A DNA stretch of 64,000 nucleotides from CAWJNF01 sp963844235 (GCA_963844235.1 CAWJNF010000004.1:744001-808000); one strand, 5' to 3'; counted from the first letter of the stretch, positions 43,898-51,655 are shown. Program-made: numbers and translations. Notes: a model not told the origin generated them from the sequence alone.

Positions 43898-44667
43898 AGG
43901 CGAGCTACGCGTCGGTCGCGCTCGCCGTGGCCTGGCGCAACCTCCACAACTACTTCACGAACCCGGGAATGATCATCCCGGGCCTCTTCTTCCCGCTGTT
44001 CTTCTTCATCGCCTTCGCCGGGGGGCTCTCGGCCGCCCGCCACATTCCCGGCTTCGACTTCCCGTCCGGCTACACGGCCTTCCAGTACGTGTTCGTGTTC
44101 CTGCAGTCGGCGGCGTTCGCCGGTGTGTTCAACGGCTTCTCGATCGCACGCGACTTCGAGAGCGGTTTCGCGAAGCGCTTCCTGCTGGCCGCTCCGAATC
44201 GGTCGGCCATCATCGTGGGCTACGTGCTGGCGGCGATCTGCCGATGGAGCTTCAACGCTCTCGTCGTCACGGTCGTCGCGCTCGCGTCGGGCATGGACCT
44301 CGACGGCAGCGGTGTCGAGCTGCTCGGCCTCGTTCTCCTCGGAATCCTCTTCAATCTCGCCGGCACGCTGTGGTCTGCCGGGATCGCGCTGCGCACCCGC
44401 ACGATCCAGGCTGGACCGGCCATGCAAACACCCGTCTTCCTCCTCCTCTTCATCGCGCCGGTGTTCGTGCCGCTCAGCCTGCTGACGGGCTGGATCCATG
44501 CGGTCGCTCGGTACAACCCCGTCACGTATCTGCTCGAAGCGGGACGGGGGCTGATCTCGGGGCACCCGGTCGAGGTAGGGCTCGCCTTCGGCCTCCTTCT
44601 CGCGATGCTCGCGGCGCTGATCGTGTGGGGGCTCCGCGGCCTGCGCAAGGCGGAGACCGCCGGGTAA
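43894..44667 (+). CDS. ABC-2 type permease subunit 2
   Basis: 257 residues, six hydrophobic segments, homologous in layout to subunit 1: FNGFSIARDFESGFAKRFLL, LRTRTIQAGPAMQTPVFLLL and the ABC-2 signature YNPVTYLLEAGRGLISGHPV. The two together likely form a heterodimeric channel. GTG 43894 overlaps the previous stop. A palindrome variant starts 4 bases after its TAA. Confidence 0.9.
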   Translation: MKASYASVALAVAWRNLHNYFTNPGMIIPGLFFPLFFFIAFAGGLSAARHIPGFDFPSGYTAFQYVFVFLQSAAFAGVFNGFSIARDFESGFAKRFLLAAPNRSAIIVGYVLAAICRWSFNALVVTVVALASGMDLDGSGVELLGLVLLGILFNLAGTLWSAGIALRTRTIQAGPAMQTPVFLLLFIAPVFVPLSLLTGWIHAVARYNPVTYLLEAGRGLISGHPVEVGLAFGLLLAMLAALIVWGLRGLRKAETAG

Positions 44668-44670
44668 CGC

Positions 44671-44697
44671 GTAGGGTCGAGCATGCTCGACCCCTAC
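44671..44697. repeat. REP-like palindrome F (variant arms)
   Basis: GTAGGGTCGAGCATGCTCGACCCCTAC. The outer GTAGGG/CCCTAC is kept while the inner arms change from CCGGAT to TCGAGC with full complementarity, so the fold is kept while the sequence changes. It sits between convergent genes. Confidence 0.75.
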
Positions 44698-44717
44698 GAC
44701 TGCGGATGGTCGGGCGA

Positions 44718-46397
44718 TCAGCTGTAGGACACGCTGATCGAGTACCACCACTTGAAGTGCGGGTTGCCGTCGCCCTGCTGGACCTCGAGCGTGAACGAGT
44801 GCGTCCACTCCTCGTCTCCATTCGAGTCGAGGCCGACGTTGTGCGGGGTCTCCTCCTCGGCCCACTCGCCGAGGCTCTTGACGTCGGCCCATCCGGGCGG
44901 GTCGAAGTCGATGTAGTCGTGGCAGAGCGGTACGACGCAGTCCCAGTCGTCGTCGATACCGAGAATGTAGACCGTGATCGTGTCAGTCTTGACGTCCTCG
45001 AGCTCGACCACCACGTCCGCCGGATTCCACATGTACGGCTGCTCGTCGTCGCAGATCGAGACCTCCTCGTCCTGGTCCCATGGCGCCATGTTCGCGACCA
45101 GCTGAGTGCCCGCAATCGCGTGGAAGCGGAAGCGGAAGTCGCCGCAGCTGCCCGGGTCTCCGTCGTCCTCCACACCCCCGATCTCCTGGAACGCGATCGT
45201 GACACGGCGCTCCAGGGTCTTCACGGTCGCCGGATGCTCGTAGAGCTTGCCGGCCGCGTGGATCTGCAGGATGTGCTCCGTACCCGGCGTGAGCCCGTTC
45301 ACGATCACGTCGTTCCACTGGGTCGTGGCCGGGTCCTCGTTCAGGAATGCCGCCTCGATGGCGCCGGTCTCCTTCTCCTCCAGCGTCACCATGACGAAGT
45401 CATCAGGGACGACGGTCTTGAAGTCGATGATCGCGAACGTGCCGTGCATCTCCACCTTGACGTCGTAGGGCTGCTGCTCGTCCTCGTCCGGGAGCACGAT
45501 GCCCTTGAAGACCGAGCCCCAGTCCGGCGCATGGCCGGCCACGAGCGCCTTCTCGTCCATGGTCGTGGTCGCGTTCTTCATGTGGACGAGCTCACCGGCC
45601 CGCTCGAACACGAGTTCCTTGCCGCTCGGCGACGGCGCCGGGCCGCGCTCGTCGGAGCGGGTCGCGCCGACCGGCACCGGCGCCTGCGTGATCTCGCTCT
45701 GCTTGTTCAGCTTCAGCCGGTGGACGTCGCCGTCAGCCGCGTAGTAGAGACCGGCCAGCGAGAAGTTCAGGTCGGACTCGTCGGCCGCTGTCAGGTAGCA
45801 GCTGCGCGAGCCCACAGACTCCCTGACGCATTTCTGGTTCTGCCCGGCCGTGCCCATCGTCCACATATCGCCGTCGCGGACGTAGCCGATCCGGTAGTTC
45901 GGCAAGAACGTGGGGTCGCTCTCGGTCGCGCCCGGCGTATTGGTGCGATCGACCGGGGCGCCCACGAGCTGGCCATCCTGAACCTGCACCGTGTAGATCT
46001 CGCCGCTCTCGGCGAACGCGATCGTCGACCCGTCGATCCAGGTCGGATTCTTCAGGGTCGTGTTTGCAACCTGGTAGACGAACGTCGCCGAAAGCGTATT
46101 CGCCTGCGTGTCGACCGTGTACAGCGTCGAGCTGGCTCCCCAGCTCGCAACGAAGACAAGCCAACGGCCACTAATCGGCTGCAGCGCCACCTCCCGCGCC
46201 CACGGCGCGCTCAGACACTCAGGCGGGCTCCCATCGAGCTGCTGAACACACACCTTCGCCAGACCGTCAGCGCCGGCCACGAACGCGACACCGCCAGAAC
46301 CGCCGGGAAGAGTCGCCCGCGCGGGGCCGGGGAAGAGCACCGCCACGAGAACGAGCACGGCGGCGGCGAGGGTGACGATCGAGATTCTTGGGCTCAT
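44718..46397 (-). CDS. Secreted protein with N-terminal beta-propeller-like region
   Basis: 559 residues. The signal peptide is VTLAAAVLVLVAVLFPGPAR. Residues 35-330 contain repeated TolB/PD40-like blades (WIDGSTIAFAESGEIYTVQV, YRIGYVRDGDMWTMG, GKELVFERAGELVHMK). The C-terminal half is beta-rich and acidic with several Asp/Glu clusters (GIDDDWDCVVPLCHDYIDFD) and conserved cysteines. No enzyme motif is visible; an extracellular binding role is possible. The start is ATG 46397 behind GAGGAG. Upstream lies the promoter-like motif shared with the RTX-like genes. Confidence 0.75.
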   Translation of the reverse strand: MSPRISIVTLAAAVLVLVAVLFPGPARATLPGGSGGVAFVAGADGLAKVCVQQLDGSPPECLSAPWAREVALQPISGRWLVFVASWGASSTLYTVDTQANTLSATFVYQVANTTLKNPTWIDGSTIAFAESGEIYTVQVQDGQLVGAPVDRTNTPGATESDPTFLPNYRIGYVRDGDMWTMGTAGQNQKCVRESVGSRSCYLTAADESDLNFSLAGLYYAADGDVHRLKLNKQSEITQAPVPVGATRSDERGPAPSPSGKELVFERAGELVHMKNATTTMDEKALVAGHAPDWGSVFKGIVLPDEDEQQPYDVKVEMHGTFAIIDFKTVVPDDFVMVTLEEKETGAIEAAFLNEDPATTQWNDVIVNGLTPGTEHILQIHAAGKLYEHPATVKTLERRVTIAFQEIGGVEDDGDPGSCGDFRFRFHAIAGTQLVANMAPWDQDEEVSICDDEQPYMWNPADVVVELEDVKTDTITVYILGIDDDWDCVVPLCHDYIDFDPPGWADVKSLGEWAEEETPHNVGLDSNGDEEWTHSFTLEVQQGDGNPHFKWWYSISVSYS

Positions 46398-46414
46398 GGT
46401 CTTCTCCTCAGTGA

Positions 46415-46455
46415 GTTGACGACCGTGAAACCCGCGACAGGGCAGTTCCTTACGG
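46415..46455 (-). promoter_or_regulatory. Shared promoter-like motif upstream of the secreted propeller protein
   Basis: On the minus strand CCGTAAGGAAC, then 9-10 bases, then CGCGGGTTTCA, then CGTCAAC. It is almost the same string and spacing as 26369-26408, 20 kb away. The leader between motif and ATG is short and similar in both, so this is a good candidate for a common sigma or regulator site. Confidence 0.5.
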
Positions 46456-46463
46456 CGTCACAA

Positions 46464-46488
46464 GGGCCGGATGAGATCCGGCCCCTAC
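46464..46488. repeat. REP-like palindrome G
   Basis: GGGCCGGATGAGATCCGGCCCC core followed by TAC. On the minus strand its GTAGGGG end provides the TAG stop (46485-46487) of the small gene that follows. Confidence 0.8.
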
Positions 46489-46793
46489 CTCACCCGGAGG
46501 CCGCCTCGCTCGGAGGCGCCCGCGAGGAAGTCGAGGAAGTCCTCCCACAGCTTCACGTCGCTCATGGCGGCCGGTTCGCGCGAGGCGACTGCGAGCGCCT
46601 CGTCGATCTCGATCGGCGACACGAACCAGTTCCGCGGCGTCTCGAGCTTGTAGATCGGGATGCCGCGCCCTCCTTCGGCGCCGCAGGCCATGCCCTGGCG
46701 GGTGAGCTCCTCGCGCAGGTCGCGCATCTGATCCTCGAGCAGGAAAACGTGGCCGCTCATGCCATCGTGGCGCTGGTGCCAGAGATGGAACAC
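46485..46793 (-). CDS. Small hypothetical protein
   Basis: 102 residues from GTG 46793: a His-rich start (MFHLWHQRHDGMSGHVFLLE), then a helical region and an acidic C-terminal half (WFVSPIEIDEALAVASREPA, LWEDFLDFLAG). ATG 46760 is an alternative start. It is encoded 10 bases downstream of the acyl-CoA synthetase and probably co-transcribed. Not recognised. The final RVR-stop is inside palindrome G. Confidence 0.6.
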   Translation of the reverse strand: MFHLWHQRHDGMSGHVFLLEDQMRDLREELTRQGMACGAEGGRGIPIYKLETPRNWFVSPIEIDEALAVASREPAAMSDVKLWEDFLDFLAGASERGGLRVR

Positions 46794-46803
46794 GCGCCCG
46801 AGT

Positions 46804-48390
46804 CTAGGTCGTGGCGGCGGCCCGCTCGCGCTCCAGCTCGCGCAGCTCGACACGCCGAATCTTGCCGCTTCTCGTCTTCGGCAGCTCGGCCACGAACTCG
46901 ATCTCGCGCGGGTACTTGTAGGGCGCGGTCACGCGCTTCGCGTGCTCCTGGAGCTCCCGGACGAGTGCCGTGCCGGCGTCGTGGCCGGGCCGCAGCACGA
47001 CGAACGCCTTGACGATCTCGCCGCGGTCGGCGTCGGGCTTGCCAACAACCGCGCTTTCGGCGACTGCCTCGTGCTCGAGCAGAGCGCTCTCGACCTCGAA
47101 CGGCCCGATGCGATACGCCGCCGACAGGATCACGTCGTCCGCGCGACCGGCGAACCACAGGTAGCCATCCTCGTCGCGTGACGCTCGGTCGCCGGTCACG
47201 TACCAGTCGCCGCGGAAGACGGCTGCGGTCTGCTCGGGCGCGTCCCAGTAGCCGGTGAAGAGGGTCGGCGGCCGACCCCGCAGCGCGACGTCGCCCTCCT
47301 CGCCGGCGGGAAGCTCACCGTCGTCGTCGCCGATCACGGCGACTTCGTGCCCGGGCGTCGGCAGGCCCATAGATCCGGGTCGGATCTCCATGCCCGGAAA
47401 GTTGCCGGCGAGGAGCGTGTTCTCCGTCTGGCCGTAGCCGTCGTAGATGGTGAGGCCGAAGGCCTCTCTGAACGACCGGATCACCTCGGGGTTGAGCGGC
47501 TCTCCGGCCGAGACGAGGTGCCGGATCCGGGAGAGGTCGTAGCGCTCCAGCCCGCCGAGCTTCGCCATCAGCCTGAACTCGGTCGGCGCCTGGCAGAGCA
47601 CGGTGACCCCGAGCCGCTCGAGGAGCCCGAAGCGCTCCGACGCGTCGAAGCCGCCCTCGTGCAGGACGATCGCCGACCCACGGCTCCAGGGGCCGAGCAG
47701 CACGTTCCAGATCGACTTCGCCCAGCCGGTCCCGGCGGTGCACCAGACGAGGTCGCCCGGGCGGGCGTCGAGCCAGCGCTCGGCCTGAAGGCGCTTCGTG
47801 AAGCACCAGCCGTGGGTATGCGTTACGCCCTTCGGGTCCTTCGTCGTTCCCGACGTGTAGAGGACGAACGCGGGATCGCCGGCCGCGGTGTCGGCGGCCT
47901 CGGCACGATCCGGCTCGTCCTCGAGCCGCCGGGCCGCCTCGTCTAGATACAGGACGCCCGTGTCCCCGCCGACGAGCTCGCGCATGACGTTCACCTCGGC
48001 CTCCGCGGCGCGATCGGCCACCAGCAGCCGCGCCCCGGAGTGTCGAGCCCGGAACGCGAGGTCGCGACCGCGGAGCATGTCGGAGCACGGGATCGCCACC
48101 GCGCCCGCGCGCAGCACGCCGAGCATGACCGGGTGCCAGTCGAGCGTCTTGCCGCAGAGCACGAGCACGCGGTCGCCGCTCGACACGCCCAGCCTACGCA
48201 GCAGGTTCGTCCAGCGGGCCGTGCTCGCGGCCACCTCGGTGAAGGTGACGTCCTGGTCGGCACCGTCCTTCGTCAGGAAACGAATCGCGAGGCGGCCCGG
48301 CTCGGCCGCCAGCACGTCGACCACGTCGCGGGAAAAGTTGAACCGCTCGGGCACCAGCCAGCGCCCGTCCTGGAGAGCCGGCGCGAACAC
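46804..48390 (-). CDS. AMP-forming acyl-CoA synthetase (acetyl/medium-chain type)
   Basis: 528 residues of the ANL adenylate-forming family. The P-loop is YTSGTTKDPKGVTHTHGW; YDGYGQTENTLLAG is the adenine-binding motif; the hinge WYVTGDRASRDEDGYLWFAG and C-terminal PKTRSGKIRR with the catalytic Lys are intact. It activates a short- or medium-chain acid to acyl-CoA via acyl-AMP. GTG 48390 gives the expected N-terminus (FAPALQDGRWLVPERFNFSR). The frame is open further upstream but runs through two hairpins and is not family-like. Confidence 0.92.
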   Translation of the reverse strand: MFAPALQDGRWLVPERFNFSRDVVDVLAAEPGRLAIRFLTKDGADQDVTFTEVAASTARWTNLLRRLGVSSGDRVLVLCGKTLDWHPVMLGVLRAGAVAIPCSDMLRGRDLAFRARHSGARLLVADRAAEAEVNVMRELVGGDTGVLYLDEAARRLEDEPDRAEAADTAAGDPAFVLYTSGTTKDPKGVTHTHGWCFTKRLQAERWLDARPGDLVWCTAGTGWAKSIWNVLLGPWSRGSAIVLHEGGFDASERFGLLERLGVTVLCQAPTEFRLMAKLGGLERYDLSRIRHLVSAGEPLNPEVIRSFREAFGLTIYDGYGQTENTLLAGNFPGMEIRPGSMGLPTPGHEVAVIGDDDGELPAGEEGDVALRGRPPTLFTGYWDAPEQTAAVFRGDWYVTGDRASRDEDGYLWFAGRADDVILSAAYRIGPFEVESALLEHEAVAESAVVGKPDADRGEIVKAFVVLRPGHDAGTALVRELQEHAKRVTAPYKYPREIEFVAELPKTRSGKIRRVELRELERERAAATT

Positions 48391-48430
48391 CGCCCGCGAT
48401 TGTACGGCCAGGCCGAACCGGCCACAAACA

Positions 48431-48493
48431 CGAGGCGGCTCGTCTCCGAGCCGCCTCGCTGGTCGAAACGTGGGCTCTATCTGCCCCACGTTC
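48431..48493 (-). promoter_or_regulatory. Tandem hairpins in the leader of the acyl-CoA synthetase gene
   Basis: The first hairpin in minus-strand order is 48468-48493 (AACGTGGG with its complement, about 9-10 nt loop). The second is 48431-48458, a perfect 12-bp stem (CGAGGCGGCTCG and complement) with a 4-nt loop, followed by TGTTTGTGG. They lie 40-100 bases before the synthetase start. This could be the terminator of a short minus-strand RNA or an attenuator; no known riboswitch was recognised. Confidence 0.4.
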
Positions 48494-48612
48494 TCCGCGA
48501 CCCCGCACTGACGATGGGCGATCCGGCCCGACGCCGCGTACCCCAGGTAGGTGAACCCGCCTCCCCCAGGAGGACGATCAGCCTCCACCAGCATCTACGC
48601 TGAGCGCGACGA

Positions 48613-48685
48613 GGGCCGTTAGCTCAGCTGGTAGAGCAGGGGACTTTTAATCCCAAGGTCGCTGGTTCGAATCCAGCACGGCCCA
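48613..48685 (+). tRNA. tRNA-Lys (anticodon TTT)
   Basis: 73 nt. Acceptor GGGCCGT pairs with ACGGCCC, discriminator A. The D-arm TAGCTCAGCTGGTAGAGCA, anticodon loop CTTTTAA with anticodon TTT, and T-arm GCTGGTTCGAATCCAGC are all present. The outermost anticodon-stem pair is a G-A mismatch. CCA is not fully encoded. Its 3' half is partly duplicated at 51106-51150, so it is the likely attachment site of a former integrated element. Confidence 0.95.
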
Positions 48686-48957
48686 TCGGGCAAAAGCCCT
48701 GGAAATGTGCAGAGGGCTTCCGGCCGCACCCGAGCGGCCCGGAAGCCAGGTGGGACCGTGGGTGGGACTCCGCGCGGCGAGTAGGCCGAGGCCAGCCCAT
48801 GCCGAACCCAGACGGGCGCTTGCAGAACGTGTCGCCTCCCAGCCCGGCATCCGCTTTCGGCGGCTGCCTGACCGGTGGTTGACGCGATAACGATGTCACC
48901 GCGGTCGACAGCGGCGAGCATGTTTTGCTCCCGCCGCGAATCTTGCGTGTGGCTGTT

Positions 48958-49545
48958 CTACCCCGCCGCCAGGAGCTCGTACCAGTGGTCGGCGATGGCG
49001 GTTGCGCCGGCGAGGTTCGGCTCGATCACCTGCACGAACCACGGTTCGGTCGACGCGACGCCGTGCCCGTGGAAAAGCCGCTCAAGATCCGCGAGCAGGA
49101 AGCGGTGCTCGCTAGCTAGTGTCGCGACGCCGCGGTTAATTGCGTTCAGGCGCCGTCGCAACTCGATCGTGGCCAACCGCGACAGACCCAGCTCGTGTCG
49201 CGCCAGCTGGTTGTCGCCGTCGCTCGGGTCGTAGATGGTGTTGATGACGACGCGGGCGCCGAGAGGTCGGATCCGCTCTGCGATCTGGTAAAGCCGGTGC
49301 AGGATCGGGCGCGCGAGGTCTCCGCCGAGCAGGTCGTTGCCGCCGGCGGTTAGCGTCACCAGGGCGGCGGCCGCTGGTGCGCGAACGAGGTCGGCCAGCA
49401 CGCCCTGTGTCGTGTTGCCGTCGCGCGTGAGGTCGAGGAGTCCGACGCCGAGCTTGCGCGCGAGTTGTGAGGGCGCTCCGCCGCCCCGCACGCCGGTGTA
49501 GTCATCGATGGAGATGCTGTCCCCGAGCGCGACGTAGATGCCCAC
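48958..49545 (-). CDS. SGNH/GDSL hydrolase
   Basis: About 195 residues. Block I GDSISIDDYTG has the nucleophile Ser, block III TAGGNDLLGGDL has the Gly-x-Asn-Asp oxyanion part, and VIEPNLAGATAIADHWYEL stands in the C-terminal block (the usual catalytic DxxH is not obvious, with H in ADHW). It probably cleaves esters of small or cell-surface substrates. The start is taken as GTG 49545, just before the first strand; a GTG at 49599 would add 18 residues. There is no signal peptide. It lies inside the tRNA-bounded segment. Confidence 0.8.
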   Translation of the reverse strand: MGIYVALGDSISIDDYTGVRGGGAPSQLARKLGVGLLDLTRDGNTTQGVLADLVRAPAAAALVTLTAGGNDLLGGDLARPILHRLYQIAERIRPLGARVVINTIYDPSDGDNQLARHELGLSRLATIELRRRLNAINRGVATLASEHRFLLADLERLFHGHGVASTEPWFVQVIEPNLAGATAIADHWYELLAAG

Positions 49546-49731
49546 GGCGACATTCTGCGCGCGGAAGATGTACCCGCGTCGGCCGTTCGGCCGGCGCACC
49601 GAAGCACACGTCCGCGGGAAACAACTCCTCGACGACCGCCTGGCGGGAAGCTAGGCGCCGATGGCGAGGGTGCCGCTCAAGACCGCGGCGAGCGGCGCCA
49701 CGGTGCCGCTTCTGCCGGCGCTCGCACGTAG

Positions 49732-49890
49732 TTGCGCGAGCACGCATTCGTCAAGCGGGCCGTGAACTCGGCCGCGTCCGGTCGCGAATCGGTCGGACCT
49801 CACGACCTGAGGCACAGCAACGTCGCGCTAGTGCTCACGGCCGGGGCCTCGCTCGCGGAGACGGCGTATAACCCGCCAAAGTTATGCTAA
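49732..49890 (+). pseudogene. Tyrosine-recombinase (phage-type integrase) C-terminal remnant
   Basis: A 52-codon frame reading REHAFVKRAVNSAASGRESV, then GPHDLRHSNVALVLTAGASLAE. The HDLRHS motif is the box II His-x-x-Arg of tyrosine recombinases, followed by the usual helix before the LGH motif. The frame ends before LGH and the catalytic Tyr, and the catalytic domain's first half is missing. It lies between tRNA-Lys and the duplicated tRNA end, as expected for a decayed integrase. Confidence 0.6.
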
Positions 49891-49913
49891 GGTCATAACC
49901 ATAGCGAGTTATG
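49881..49913. promoter_or_regulatory. Inverted repeat operator candidate before the XRE gene
   Basis: GTTATG-N7-CATAAC (49881-49899) and a further GTTATG half-site overlapping the XRE ATG (49908-49913). This is typical of autoregulation by a small XRE repressor. It overlaps the end of the integrase remnant. Confidence 0.5.
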
Positions 49914-50216
49914 GGTGAGAAAGAGCCGATCAGGCCGCGGCCGCTTCTCGAGCTCTTGGAGCTCGCCGAGCAGCGGGAGCGGTGGAACCGGGAGGTCGGG
50001 GTAGCGCTTCGGCGGGCGCGGATGGACGTGGGTCTGTCCCAGTCCGAGCTGGCCGAGTCGATCGAGGCCTCGCAGGCCTACGTCAGCCAGGTGGAGCACG
50101 GGAAGGGTGTGTCAACGGATCAGCTTCGCCTCTTCGCGGAGGCACTCGAGGAGGCGGTGGAAGGAGATGGGGATGAGCAAGCCAGAGGAAAACGGATCAG
50201 GCGGCGCCGGAAGTGA
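49911..50216 (+). CDS. XRE-family HTH regulator
   Basis: 101 residues. The central helix-turn-helix is VALRRARMDVGLSQSELAES, then IEASQAYVSQVEHGKG, a Cro/CI-type HTH; the C-terminus is basic (GKRIRRRRK). ATG 49911 lies in a half-site of a GTTATG/CATAAC operator. The downstream vWA gene begins 44 bases before this stop, so the two are one operon and the vWA protein is probably repressed by it. Confidence 0.85.
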   Translation: MGEKEPIRPRPLLELLELAEQRERWNREVGVALRRARMDVGLSQSELAESIEASQAYVSQVEHGKGVSTDQLRLFAEALEEAVEGDGDEQARGKRIRRRRK

Positions 50217-51039
50217 CGGCGTCCTGCACGTGGCGTTCGTGCTCGACAGGTCGGGCTCGATGGAGGCGGTCGCGGAGGCGGTCGTGGAGGGCTACAACGA
50301 CTACCTCGGCGAGCTGCGCGGGCAGGGCGGCGAGACGCTCTATTCGCTGACGACGTTCAACACGTCGTTCGAGCACGTGTGCGTGGGCGAGCCGCTCGAG
50401 CGGGCGCCGGAGCTCGACCAGCGGCTGTATCGGCCGGGCGGGATGACCGCGCTCTATGACGCGATCGCGCACACGGTGCTCGAGACCGACGGCCGCCTGC
50501 GGGCGGAGGGGCGCGGCGAGGAGAAGGTGCTCGTCGTCGTCATGACCGACGGGCTCGAGAACTCCTCGACCGACTACGACGCGCACGCGATTGCTGAGCT
50601 CGTGCGCGGCTATGAGGAGCGGCCGAACTGGACGTTCGTCTACCTCGGTGCAGGCCACGAGAGCATCGCGGAGGCGGGGCAGGCGGCGGCACGCATGGGC
50701 TATCGGGAGGCCAACGCGATGCTCTGGTCGCGCGACCCGGTCTCGACGCGCAAGTCCATGCACGCGCTGGCCGACGCGACCTCGCACCGGCGCCACTCGG
50801 TCGACCTCAAGAGCGAGCGCTTCTTCGAGGAAGCCGGCCAGTCCGCGAGCGACTACAACGCGAACGAGCCGCCCGAGGCGCCCGCGAAGCCCGCACACCG
50901 GCCGCGTCCGCGCCGAAGCGGTCGCTCGGCAGAGATCCACCGTCGCGACCTTGGCGACGTCCTCGCGAGCTCCGATCGCCCCTCGACACGAGGCCGTTCG
51001 GATCCCCGCGACCCCACCTCCGGCAGGCCGGCAAGCTAA
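50173..51039 (+). CDS. von Willebrand factor A domain protein
   Basis: 288 residues. The vWA fold has a complete MIDAS: DRSGSM (about residues 25-30), the Thr of the PGGMTALYDAIA loop and Asp of VVVMTDGLENSS. A helical segment with RKSMHALADATSHRRHS and a Pro/Arg-rich tail follow. There is no signal peptide, so it is intracellular. ATG 50173 has GAAGGAG upstream. Paired with an XRE regulator inside a tRNA-bounded island, it resembles phage-derived or conflict-associated vWA genes, but the role is unknown. Confidence 0.85.
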   Translation: MSKPEENGSGGAGSDGVLHVAFVLDRSGSMEAVAEAVVEGYNDYLGELRGQGGETLYSLTTFNTSFEHVCVGEPLERAPELDQRLYRPGGMTALYDAIAHTVLETDGRLRAEGRGEEKVLVVVMTDGLENSSTDYDAHAIAELVRGYEERPNWTFVYLGAGHESIAEAGQAAARMGYREANAMLWSRDPVSTRKSMHALADATSHRRHSVDLKSERFFEEAGQSASDYNANEPPEAPAKPAHRPRPRRSGRSAEIHRRDLGDVLASSDRPSTRGRSDPRDPTSGRPAS

Positions 51040-51105
51040 GACCCCACGACCCCAAGAGCTGCTCGAGCAGCGCCCCCGCCAACCCCTCCCGCAGCGCGCC
51101 CAGAC

Positions 51106-51150
51106 GGACTTTTGATCCCAGGTCGCTGGTTCGAATCTAGCACGGCCCAT
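51106..51150 (+). repeat. Degenerate duplicate of the tRNA-Lys 3' half (attachment-site scar)
   Basis: 45 bases matching 48641-48686 of the tRNA-Lys region with two substitutions and one deletion. It covers the anticodon loop through the acceptor end plus one base. The 2.4-kb interval between the copies holds the SGNH hydrolase, integrase remnant, XRE and vWA genes. Confidence 0.7.
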
Positions 51151-51325
51151 TTCGACACGTCAGTTCATGCCGATTAGGCTTGGATAGGCGAGTCATGCGT
51201 GTCGGGTAGGTCTCGAAAGCGCAAGTGGGTGCCTACCTCCGTGCCTCCTCGGAGAAGCGGCCGTCCGAACGTCCTAGGTGATGTGGCGGGTACCCGGCCG
51301 CTACCCCGTCGGGAGGTCTCGTACT

Positions 51326-51564
51326 CCCGCCCTTCATGAGCTCGAGGTACTCCGCCGGGTTCGCCACCGGCGAGACGAACAAGGCAATTTGCGGCGGCAC
51401 TCGTCCTGAGCGAGCTGACGGTGAAGCGGCACGTGAGCAACATCTTCACGAAGCTGCGGGTGTCTTCCCGGACTGCGGCTACGGCCTGCGCATACGAGCA
51501 CGACCTCGTGGGAGCGCGCTTATGGGTGGAACCACCCAGGCGGCGCCCCACGAAAGTTGGGTAA
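51326..51564 (+). pseudogene. LuxR-type HTH remnant with frameshifts
   Basis: Pieces in neighbouring frames read HELEVLRRV, then ATGETNKAI, then (after one extra T near 51391) LVLSELTVKRHVSNIFTKLR and VSSRTAATACAYEHDLV. Together they give the GerE/LuxR DNA-binding domain. The N-terminal receiver or sensor part is absent and at least two indels interrupt it, so it is a decayed regulator just outside the tRNA scar. Confidence 0.6.
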
Positions 51565-51655
51565 CTCCGCGGATGCGAGCCTCTTCGCCTGCTCGTATCG
51601 TCAACGGCGTCGGCGCATCGCAGACGCGAGCGAGGAGCAACCAGAGGAGGCGACC

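Noticed and set aside
21515..46488. CRISPR array
   Set aside because: The repeats are palindromic, spaced irregularly over 25 kb and have no regular spacers or cas genes.
48430..48610. SRP RNA, RNase P RNA or tmRNA on the minus strand before tRNA-Lys
   Set aside because: The conserved cores of these RNAs (for example the GGAAG..AGCAG SRP loop or the tmRNA tRNA-like ends) are not present.
48613..51150. Active prophage
   Set aside because: Only an integrase fragment and no structural phage genes; the interval is 2.4 kb.
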